Source: Chara braunii
Taxonomy: Eukaryota > Streptophyta > Charophyceae > Charales > Characeae
Length of the DNA: 37,494 bases
Direction of reading: 5' to 3'
NCBI GenBank assembly: GCA_003427395.1
Contig: BFEA01000913.1
Span: 1,407 to 38,900 of the forward strand
In this document: piece after piece, positions 1 through 10,100 of the stretch
Position numbering within the stretch: position 1 is the first letter of the stretch
Layout of the letters: the number at the start of each line of letters is the position of its first letter
Notes under the pieces: generated by a model
Database searches by the model: none
Told to the model about the DNA's origin: nothing
Seen by the model: only the letters and a program-made list of their open reading frames with translations
Position numbers and translations under genes: made by a program

Positions 1-15
1 GGGGGGGGGGGGGGG
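1..15. repeat. poly-G tract at window edge
   Basis: An uninterrupted run of G opens the window. It may be a real homopolymer or a contig-end effect. Confidence 0.8.
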
Positions 16-380
16 TGTAGGTTTAGTCAGGGTCTTCGGGGAGTGGGGTTAACTTAATTGTTAATTTGGGAGGGGCTGAGTTTCACTTGTACTTGCTAGG
101 TGTAGTCGCTATAGGCAGGGCCCTTGGCCCTTAATAAATGTGGATGGACAGTAGATACCCCGCGTAGGGATAGAGGCCTCGTCATTGAGACAGCTTCTCG
201 TCCGTATGCCCTTGTCTGTGCTTGTCCCATGGGTAGTCTGGGTACTGGTGCTGGTGCTTAGTTTCCCATTCCGCTGGTACACTCAGGATAGTTCATACAG
301 ACATGATTCTGCGGCCGAGGCGTGTGGGCCATCTCTCTATGCACCCGCTTGAGTAGTAGTAGGGGCCGGGTGTTAGACAT

Positions 381-800
381 CTGATTCCTGAGGGCGGGCT
401 TCCCCTCTTCATACCTTACAATGCCCAAGGGCTGCACGTCATCCGGGATGGTATCTGTGGGAGTTGCGATTGAGGGTTCAGCTGGGGTACAATTCCTTGG
501 GAGGGTCACTGGCTAGGAGTACGGACTATTGGTCGAAGGGTACTTAGTTGCCCATCAGACACAATTTTGCCGCCGACCACATCTGATTCCTGAGGGTGGG
601 CTTCCCTTCTATACCTTACGATGCCTACATGTTGGGGCTGCATGCCATCCGAGATGGTATTAGTGGGAACTCCCTTTGAGGGTTCAGCCGGGATGGTATC
701 CTTGGGAGAGTCTCTGGCTAGGAGCATCAACTATCGGTAGAAGGTGGGTTGGACGTCGCATTGATAGCTGAAGGGTGGATAGCTGCCCATAGAGTCTGTT
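381..800. repeat. diverged tandem duplication, about 202 bp per copy
   Basis: Copy 1 (381-582) and copy 2 (583 to about 800) both begin CTGATTCCTGAGGG. They share in order GGGCTTCCC, ATACCTTAC, GATGGTAT, GAGGGTTCAGC, GGCTAGGAG and TGCCCAT. Identity by eye is about 75%, with small indels. Short open frames on either strand here match nothing I recognise and cross the repeat, so I do not call a gene. Confidence 0.75.
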
Positions 801-1246
801 TGATGGGACACAAGAGGGGGTATGACTGTCTCTACAGGACCCCTCCTGTGCCATCGATCCATGACTGCTGCTCTTCAGTTCCCCTACCCTGGCGGCTCTG
901 TCGACCTTCTCCCCGGTCGTCCTCTGGGGCCGTCTTCTAACCAGGGAACCACATACTTAGGCCGTACCCGGTGGCATCGCAGGGTTGGGCCTTAGAGGTG
1001 TCCCTATGGTGAGCTCCCCGGAAGGTTTGCGGGTAAGTGTAGGCTATGCGTGGGCTTAGGGGTAGGCTAGGGTGCACTGCTGTAGGGCTCGGCTCGCGAT
1101 CTGCTATGAGATTAGACTAGGGGAAAAAGACATCCCCCGGGGGCAGACAATCCCTAGCGAGTTCGCGACCCATTGGATCCTCCCATGGCCGAGTACTACA
1201 GGTGTCTCCTGAGGCCTAGCATCCAACCTCGACTACTATTATCGTG
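801..1246. other. intergenic or intronic DNA, nothing recognised
   Basis: I see no long open frame, RNA gene or clear repeat here. It could contain upstream introns of the LRR gene whose exons begin at 2416, but I could not identify an earlier LRR exon. Confidence 0.5.
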
Positions 1247-1886
1247 AATAGATGATGGCTGCACTGCCTGCACTCTCTAGTTATTGCTATTGAATACCCT
1301 GCTCCTACCACTCCTCCTCGTCCTCCTCCTCCTCCTCCGTCCATCCCCCTCTCTTATTCCTCTTCTTCCCTTCCCTCCCCCTCTCTTTATTCTCTCTTCC
1401 TTCCTTATTCTCCCTTCCTTCCTTTTTCTCCATGTCGCACTTTTGTTTTCTCCTTGTTCACTTCCTGTCATTTGATGACCGGCACACTACAGGCTGCATA
1501 TAATGATGGCTTCCTTCTCCTCCTTCCATCCCCCTCTCTTGTAGGCGCAAGCCGTCAATTCTCGTAGTTAACGGTAATGCCTACATATGTTGTCTTAAAC
1601 CACCAGTACTTCCTAAAGTAGTGCCCGTTAACACGCCACGATTTTAGGAAACGTACGGGCCACTACAGGAGCGACCAAATTCATCCAACTAGAAACGTTT
1701 CTACTCTATTTTTTTCCGCGGCCAAGAGCCGGGCCAAGTACTGGTGGTTTAAGCACACCATGTTACAACACACTACAGGCTGCATATAATGATGGCTGTC
1801 ATTGGCTGCATTCACTGTATGCTATAGTTGTTGCTATTGAGTACCTCTCTCCTCCTCCTCCTCCTCCTCCTCCTCCTCCTCCTCCT
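1247..1886. repeat. three related segments linked to CTC microsatellites
   Basis: Related segments lie at about 1250-1330, 1482-1545 and 1769-1886. The second and third share CACACTACAGGCTGCATA followed by TAATGATGGC. The first and third share TTGCTATTGA followed by CTC trinucleotide runs (about 1305-1345 and 1850-1886). The foldback element at 1594-1753 sits between the second and third. The pyrimidine runs create spurious Leu/Pro/Ser-rich open frames. Confidence 0.65.
1594..1753. mobile_element. MITE-like foldback element with 17-bp perfect inverted repeats
   Basis: CTTAAACCACCAGTACT at 1594-1610 is repeated inverted, without mismatch, at 1737-1753. Weaker pairing extends outward on both sides. 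A nested pair inside (GTAGTGCCCGT near 1618, ACGGGCCACTAC near 1656) and TTCCTAAA/TTTTAGGAA add further stem. No coding capacity. I could not fix the outer ends or a target duplication, so the superfamily is unknown. Confidence 0.65.
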
Positions 1887-1889
1887 GAT

Positions 1890-2185
1890 GGAGGTTGGTG
1901 GTGATGGATGAAGAAGATGCATGGCTATGGAGGATGGGTGATGATGGAGGAGGAAGGTGCATGACTATGGAGGATGGGTGATGGAGGAAGGTAATGATGG
2001 ATGAAGACGATGCATGGCTATGGAGGATAGGTGATGATGGGGAGAGAAGGTGCATGGCTATGGAGGATAAGTGATCGAGGGCATTGGAGGTAGATGATGA
2101 TGGAGGAGGAAGGTGCACGGCTATGGAGGATGGATGATTGAGGTGGGTGATGATGGAGGAAGAACGTGCATAGCTATGGAAGCTC
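1890..2185. repeat. degenerate minisatellite, unit about 36-45 bp
   Basis: The core GGTGCATGGCTATGGAGGAT followed by GGGTGATGATGGAGGAGGAA recurs about six to seven times with indels and substitutions. The minus-strand open frame across it (His/Ser/Pro-rich) is a product of the repeat, not a gene. Confidence 0.8.
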
Positions 2186-2218
2186 CTCGTCCTTCTCCTT
2201 CCCTCCTTCCTGATGGCC

Positions 2219-2402
2219 TTTTTTTTTTTTTTTTTCAATTTTGTAACTTTTTGCTGTCTTTCTTGAACACCAGGCATAAGAGTTTTTCTATTTTTGGTGT
2301 GCGCTGTCCCCGTATCGAGTGGTTCTATAGATAGATCAACCTGAGGTGTCTGACGGACTCTAACCTTTTTCGCTGTGGTTTTCTTTTTTTTTGGGTTTTT
2401 CA
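2219..2402 (-). repeat. possible 3' end of a retrocopy with poly-A tail
   Basis: A T-run at 2219-2235 reads on the minus strand as a poly-A tail after about 165 bp without a stop codon. This is the layout of a short retrocopy or SINE-like insertion. The source is not recognised. The T-run might instead be an unrelated homopolymer. Confidence 0.3.
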
Positions 2403-2415
2403 ACTTTTTGGGCAG

Positions 2416-2481
2416 GTAAACCTGGCTGTGAATCTTCTGTCAGCAATACCAGCCTCATTTGGCAAGCTTGTTAAGCTAAAG
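2416..2481 (+). CDS. LRRC40-like exon (third from... last LRR-1), 22 codons
   Basis: Sixty-six bp between TTTTTGGGCAG and GTGGGG, translating to VNLAVNLLSAIPASFGKLVK plus two residues. The pattern N-x-L-x-x-I-P-x-x-F-x-x-L-x-x-L is a textbook LRR core. Its end joins in frame and without missing repeat residues to the exon at 14914, so no exon seems to be lost between them. Confidence 0.75.
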
Positions 2482-2846
2482 GTGGGGTTGGGAGGGGATG
2501 ACATGCAGGTCAACATGGTTCCCAAACCACTATTTAGTCTCACCAATGTCGTCTTTTTTCTTAAAAAAAAAAAGATAAAAGAAAAAAAGAAAATCAAAAG
2601 GACCATTTCTTGTCAATTAATGTGTGTCATGCTTGCGCTGGGGTCATGGAGATCTCTTCATTCTCTGTATGGTTCCCATTTTGACGGATGTCGCGAAGGA
2701 AGGACATCACGAGTGTCATCTCTTGAATGGAAAATTGGAAATCAATCTCTTCTTCCACTCTGCTGCCAGATATGTTCCAAGCTAGGCTACCAGCCGGGCC
2801 GCCCGGGTCCCGGGTGGCCAGCCCGTGCAAGGACCAAGGAAGGTCC

Positions 2847-2884
<38 letters not shown>

Positions 2885-4126
2885 ATGTTATGCAGAAAAA
2901 TAAACTGAACAACTTTTGCCTCAGGGTCACATCAAAATTCTTCACCAAATTTAAAATAAGAAATAAAATGTAAAAATATATATTTTTTTTATTTATTCAT
3001 TTATTTATTTATTTATTTATTTCTTTCTTTTTGGGGCCCGGCTGGGCAAGTGACCCCGGACCACTCTGGTAGCCTAGGTTCCAAGTGGATATTGCTCGTC
3101 TATCGATTGCCACTCTTTCCCAAACTTGCATGTTACCGGCGCAGAGACGAGTGTCCCACAGGTTTGAATGAGGGCATCAGGTGTTCCCAAACTAGCACTT
3201 TCTTCAATGTATCTGACTGCAAGTATGGTCAGAGGTGGATGATTTTTTTGAATGCAATTACGTCCAGAGTGATGTAGAAAAAAAGTCCTATTGCGAGTAT
3301 GCCCCTGATAGTTAGTCATTTGAAGTGCTTTATTCCTCATCTCATCTGCTGAGATCTCTTTTGCCCGCCCTTTGTTTTTTTTTTTTTTTTTTTTTTTGAA
3401 GTAAGAATTTCGACCATTTTTCGATTTATGTGTGTCGTCCTTGCGCACGGGCCATTCCAATCTTCCTTCTCTGTATCATTCCAATTTTAACAGATGTCAC
3501 GAAGGACTCTCCTTCCCTCCCTGTTCTCTTCCTCATTCCCATCAAGAGCAATTATTGACTTGCAGTCTAGGCTACCAGCTGTGCCGCCCGGGTCACCTTG
3601 TTTTCCCGGGCGGCAAGGACCAGGGAAGCTCCCTGCCAAAAAAAAAAAAAAAAATCGGGAAAAAAAAACAACTATGTTATGCTGAACTTATGCAGAAAAA
3701 TAAACTGAACAACTTTTGCCTCAGGGTCGCATTGAAATTCTTTACCAAATTTTAAATAAAACATCAAATTATACAATATATTGAATATTAAATATTTTAT
3801 TATTTTTTATTGTTTTTTTTTTCTTGGCTCGGTCGGGCTCGTGGTAGCCTGGCTTGCGGTCTTCTTCAGCCTCTCAATTGACTAGCATGTTAATTTACAG
3901 TGCAGGTTCGCAGTGAATACAGTCTGATCAAGACTGCCAGTCTTTTCACTGTTGGTGGACAAACCTCCTCCTCCTCCTCCTACTACTACTGCTAACCTTT
4001 CCTCCACCCTATTGTCTGTCAATCTTTTTTTTTTTTTTTTTACTAGTTTTGCTGTTACTCGAACGTATTGCATTGCATGCCCCTCTCTGCCTCCTAATCT
4101 TTTCCTGTTGTCCTTGCTTCCATAGT

Positions 4127-4195
<69 letters not shown>

Positions 4196-7100
4196 TGCCA
4201 TGTGTCACAGGGTGTTTGTGTCTGCCATCTGTCAAGCTACAGGTTTTCGGTGTCAATAATGTTTGGAAAAAAAGTGCTCAAAAGTTAAGATTTTTTTGTT
4301 TTGTTTTGTTTTTGAGTAAGTTTTTTGGTTTGCCAAACATTTTCCAAGACCTGGGCTCACAGGCACCAATTAGCAGGCGTCCATCTCGCGCGGGGCCTAG
4401 TTCTCTCCCCCTGGATCCAAGATCTGCCAGAAGTAACGTTGGGAAAGACAGTAGACAGGTAGGCGAGGTGAATGATTGATTGGGAACCAGGACACTCGGT
4501 TCCCTGGTTAGAGTTGGGCGGCCGCAGGAGGCACTAAAGAGGGAGGGTGGTGGTAGAGTGTCAAGGTTACGCGAGTTCCAACGAGCCATGGTTGGGCTGG
4601 TAACAGACCGTGAGTAGGTCTGATCCGTTTAGACTTAGATCGAGTACGAATCGTTATACTAAGGCGAAATGAAGCTCTTGAGTTAGTCATATGTTTAGCT
4701 GAGGATTAAAATGGCGGTTCTTGGCGGCTGACACAGTAGCATCGATAAGTTTGCAGGAAGGGTTTCAAACAGTTGTTGAGAGGCCGAGAAATGCTTACAA
4801 CAGGTACTAAGGATAGAGGTTGAGACATAATAGTAGTGAGGTTATGAGCATGCAATGACTTGCTGGTTTCTGGTCGTCTGTAGCCTCTCTCTGTCGAGGC
4901 TGTACCATAGGTAGGATAGGTTCGTAATTTTGTTTGGCTGAGGGCTAACCGAGTGACCTGCCTGTAAGGAAATTCGTGAGGGACATATCTGTAAATACGG
5001 GAAAATACAGGCCCGTACTAACTGAATTTCCTACTGCTACCCTAACTGTGAATAGCAGGCCTGGGCTACCCCTAGGACAGACAGGCCCTAAAGGCCTATA
5101 CTATTAGACGGTCCTATAGCCTATAGCCGGGTAAGGTAGAGGCTGAGAGGCCGAAACTGAATCGGTACCGGTCGGTCAGTTAGTCCAGTCTAGGCTAGTT
5201 TAGTCTATAGATAGGATGGGTACATCGGTTCAGGGCTTTTGGCAGTTGGTACCGAGTACATCGCTGCTGCGCTACGCGTGAACCGGAAGTGGTGACGGCT
5301 CAGCCTTGTGGGAGACAGACATAGCCAGACCTTCGGAGCGCCGGCCATAGCTGGGACCTGCGCTGTACTCTGTCAGCACGTGGGGCTCAACAAAGGTCTG
5401 GGCTATTGAGGTCTGCTGGAGGCGAGAGAAGTTGGTGCCCTGCTGGACCCTCCTCCGGAGTGGGGTTCCAGGGTAGTGGCGCTGCAGCCATAGCTGCAGC
5501 TTCGTTCTCAGAGGTCATCTTGTCAGGGGTGGTGGCGCTGCTGCAGACTTCCACCCGGGAAGTCTTTCGACACTTCGTCATCATCAGATACTGTGGCGCT
5601 GGTCTTCTTCTTCATCCTCTGAGTGGCGCTTGGTCTCAGAGACCTGTTTCAGGGTGGCACTTGCCTGTGGAGGCTGTATTTAGTTGCCGCTTGATGTTTC
5701 AGGGACTCAGGGGTAGTGATAGAGGTTCATCAGGGTTGGGGAGTGAAGTGCTGCTCATCTCTGAGCAGCGCATCATAGTTCTGAAGTTATTCTGACAATT
5801 CGAGACTCTGAGTATAATAAACAGTGTTGATATGGGGTTCGGACTATCATCGTTTCATTGTTTCCTGGATGTGATCTACTCGGCTTTTCTTTATGACTGG
5901 TTGTGAGGATTGAGTGGAGTGAATTGCACTTTCAGTGTACCCTGTCATATCGCATGGTCCAGTCGTCCGCTGTGTTTATCTCTCCCTGTGTGGTGTGATA
6001 CTCCTATCCTCTCTCCTTCCTTCTGTGTATGTATGGGCATACCTGGAAGTCTATGTGAGTGAGTGTTGGTCTTCAGACAACAGACAACCAGAATCATAAC
6101 AGTTGGTATCGGAGCATTGGATCCAGACACTGGAGCGATTGATGAGTTGGAGCAACCATCATCATCTGGCGAGATATTGGAGTTGAGTTTCATGGCGATT
6201 CATCATCTTCAGGGTTGGCGACAGTGAGGGTGGTGGTGGTGAGTGTGTGGCAAGAAGAGTTGGACAGAGGCTGACTCACTCCTGACTAGAGTTGTGCAGG
6301 AGTGGTTGGTGATTGGTGCTGAGAGGCTTGGGAGACTCTGAGAGGCTATTTTTAGCCTGGCGATTCACCTAGACACTGTCGGTGATTGGTGCTCAGAGGC
6401 CTGGGAGGCTCTGAGAGGCTATTTTTAGCCTGGTGATTCACCTAGACACTGGCGATTGGCAAGGAAGTGATCCCAGGAGGTTGTGATTTTGGAATTGGGT
6501 CAGGATCCCCAATTTCCAAGCAGCGCAGTATAGGGTAAAGTGGCGATGCAGTGAGATTGTCAATTATCTGCACCTGGGAGTCCAAATTCATTGAATCTGT
6601 CAGCTGGGGGTGAAGCGCCTCAGGGTAATCTGCTGGATCACCAAGTTTCAAGCGGTTTGGTACGTGGGAACACTGGGAACTATCAGGAGATAAAACTGGC
6701 GAGATGGGGTTGACCAGTCAGCCATAGCCAGAGTTTCATGCATCTTCTTCAAAATTGATCCTGAAGTAAGTGTGTTCATTACTCGGCTCTATGTGGCATT
6801 TCTGGGTCTATTTTTAGATTAGCGAAATATGGTCTGTCGGTCAGTAGACAGTTGAAAATCGAAATTCAGACTGTGGGACAGCCATATCCACTTCCCCTAC
6901 CTATCTTCTTGGACTTCTACTAACCCTGTTTGACCTTCTTCCTAACTCAAATTTCATCTATGACTGTTTTACAGTATTGCGATTCAACCTGTGTAGTGAA
7001 TTTGTGTGTTCAGAGTTCTGTTGTCATTGATAATGCAAATTTGAATTTTGCGTTGACATAGCTGAAGCTCGGCTAGACTAGGGTCAGTCATAACTTCAAT

Positions 7101-10100
7101 TCTGTCCGTCAGAATTCAAGTATGGCCATGGAATTCTGATTTGCATTCATTATCACCAAGCAGTCTAATTATGTTAGTCCCTAGTAAATCGCAATTCAGT
7201 ATACAGTGTCTGTCTGAAATCGCACATCCAGATTTGATGTTCGGAGTTAGTTACAGTGAAAACTGTAATTCGCAATACCCAGGGTATGGCATACAGGGTC
7301 AGTGGTGAAGTCAATAGGGTAGGTCTAAAAATAGGATTCCCTGTACATCGCAGTATCTTGGTCATCAGTGGACACCTATCTATCCCTAATTAGTCACTCT
7401 GTCTAACTTCTAATCTCTATTAATAATCAGTCCAGGACTACATCATGCAGTTGATTTATGCAGGATTTGCAATTTATTGCATGCAATTGAGGTGTCAGGA
7501 CAGGGATTGGAAAATCGTGAAATTGGTTTTTGCTGAGATTATTCTTAACTGACCCTGACCCTCAAGCGGTCTGCAGAGACTGAGCACTCACTTGCTCAGA
7601 CTAACCAACTTTCTCTCTCCAGACAGGTGGCAGCAACTGAGTGAGTATTGTAGAGAAAACTCAATTACTGCTACCTCCTGTTTGTCTCTGATTTTTTGTT
7701 TTATTTTATTTATCTGAATTGTGGGGAACAACAAAATGTCTGGGTCAGACAAGGGAGAAGTTTTTGAGCAGAAGCCTCAAATTCCGTTGGACCCTCTAGA
7801 GGCTGGACTGCGTGCCCAGGAGGAGAAAATCCACCAACAGGCACAAGCAGTTGAGTCTCTAAAGGCTGAGCTGAAGAGGAAGGAGGAAATTGCCAGGAAG
7901 GAGACAAGAAGTAGAGAACTGACAGTTGATGTGGAGAAGGTTAGGACGAGTGGCAGCTCCAGTCAGTACAATAAGGACGTAGTTGAATTCGTCCTTTTGC
8001 AGGATGAAATTCATCAGTCCTATTTTACTAACTGGGACACCAGAATCACCAGTCTGGAGGACAACATGGCTGAGCACACTCGGCAGTTGAAGGACATTTC
8101 CTCCAAACTGGACCGTCTCTTTGTTCATCTGCAGATCCCACCTGCTCAGACAGTTCCTCCCTCTCCTGGGCCTTCTCAAGCAGGCTCACAGCAACCCGCA
8201 CAATCCAGACCCACATCTCCTCCCTCTACACCCCAGTCAACAGCACCTTCACAGACCTCTGCTCCATTTGATTTTCAGCGGCCCAAGCTGACACCTACAC
8301 CCATGTTCTCTGGTGAGGACCCAAAGGTGGATGTGGCAGATTGGGTCACTGCACAAAGAACCTACCTGAGTGGGTTCAAATGTGATGAGGATGTAAAGGT
8401 GTCTGCCATCCTCGCTCACCTGGAAAGGACTGCATTGAAATGGTGCACCTCCACTTCCAGCAAGCAGGGAATGGAGATGTCTGATTGGGCTCAGAGGTTG
8501 GGGGTGGCTGGATTTCTGCAGGCACTGCAGGACCGATTTGCAGACAAGGAGCCGGCGAGGAAGCAAATTTTTTTTTGTGCCTGGGCCACAAAAAGTTTGA
8601 CGGCTCCTTATCCAAACTGTACTCCACCTGTGAGAGTCTCACATCGACTCCTGGGTTGGAGATGAGTGAGCAGGACCTGCGCATTCATTTTTCTAGGGCA
8701 GTGTCTGAGCAATTCCAGCTTGCCTTATTCTCTCAGGGCCATAAGGACTGGCGGTCCTTTGGCAAAGCAGCCCTGGACTTGGAATCCAAACTCCATGTCC
8801 AGGAAGCACCTTCTGAAGGAAGGAAGGGACCCTCCTCAAAAGGGCGTAGAAGGAGGAAGGGTGCCTTGTTTGCTGCCGCATCATCCAATTCAGATTGTGA
8901 TGCAGCATCCCAGGGTGGGACCCCTTCATCTGGGATTGCTTTCTCATCTGCTGCAGATCCTGCTGTTCTTTCCTTGGCTGATGCTTTGATGGGCATGGCA
9001 AGGCGTAAGGCCCCAACCTAGAAAGCACCAACCAGCAGCAAGGAGAAAGGTAAGGGACGTGCCTCTTCCCCTGGTGCCCAGAGAGTACCACTACCACGTG
9101 ACGTCCGTTGGCCAGATGACCCCCTTGACCCTTCCACCTTCCCCTGACATGCACTCAGGATCCAGGAGGGGGTCTGGAGGAAGAGAAAGGACAAGGGTGT
9201 CTGCCTGAGATGCGAGGGGGACCATTTTTTGAAGGACTGTCCCAGTATGCCTCGGAGGTCTACAGGCAGCTCTAGTTCAAAAAACTAGAGCAGAGAATGG
9301 TGGAAGGAGAGGTGGAAGCAACAGCTCCTTCCACCAATGCTGATTCACTTTCTGATGAAGGTGAGTCTTCACATTCTCTTGCCGGTTCTTCTGTATTTAG
9401 AGTTGCATCTTCAGGGTCTTTCACTTTTGAAGAGTCTGAGTTGGATGAGACGTGGGAGGAGGATGATGCTAAGTGCCTTGTTGATCTTTTCCTGTCCTTG
9501 CGGGAGAAGAAAAAGCATAGGTCATAACTCATCCTGCTTCGACCCTCTATCCTGGGACCCAAGATCAAAGGGCTTTTAGACTATGGGGCTACTCGCAACT
9601 TTTTTCATATCTCCCAAGGCAGTTAGCAAGCCGCACTTGGATCAGAGAGTAGTGAAATTGCGACAGCCTATAGAGGTTCGCATTGGGGACTTTTCCACAA
9701 TCAGGATCACTACTGTTGTCAAAGGCCTACCTGTGACCTTTGACAAGCAGGGAGAAATCAGGCACCGCCTGAATTTCTACATGTTCCGTAACGTTCCCTT
9801 TGATCTTATCTTCTCTATGTCGTGGCTTGGTGTCACCAATCCTAGGATCAACTGGCGGATCCCTAGGGTTGAGCTACCTGACCGGCATGGGGTTTATCGC
9901 CCTTATATGCTCGTTGATGAGTACCATCCGGCCAGCATGAGTGCTCGTAGATTTCTGCGTTTCTCGTGCCAGACTTACCATACCGGTGTGTTCGTGGCTT
10001 ATGTCAAATAGACTGATGTGGAAACTGCTCCCTGTCCCTCTCAAATTCAGCAGGTTGTTGACCGCTTCTCAGATCTTATGGAGGAGCCTACTAGACTTGT

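Noticed and set aside
258-730. Two minus-strand frames of 83 and 74 aa
   Set aside because: They are translations of the 202-bp tandem duplication with no recognisable motif and no splice context.
2599-2705. A functional U6 gene
   Set aside because: The ACAGAGA region is altered, identity is only about 75-80%, and I see no upstream element or TATA box at the expected distance.
2428-3755. Lys-rich open frames crossing the A-runs of the TIR elements and U6 copies
   Set aside because: They span unrelated noncoding elements and owe their length to poly-A read as lysine.
4371-4479. Exon-like segment ending DSRQ before GTAGGC in LRR intron 1
   Set aside because: The flanking LRR exons join directly within a repeat, so an extra exon here would disrupt the LRR; the peptide is not LRR-like.
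5406-5795. 129-aa open frame in the gypsy-1 LTR, repeated at 13381-13881
   Set aside because: It lies wholly inside the LTR, shows no domain, and is shared only because the LTRs are duplicated.
9270-9300. Programmed ribosomal frameshift at the gypsy-1 gag-pol junction
   Set aside because: A C-A-A-A-A-A-A run is there, but the element has many other random frame breaks, so one copy cannot support it.
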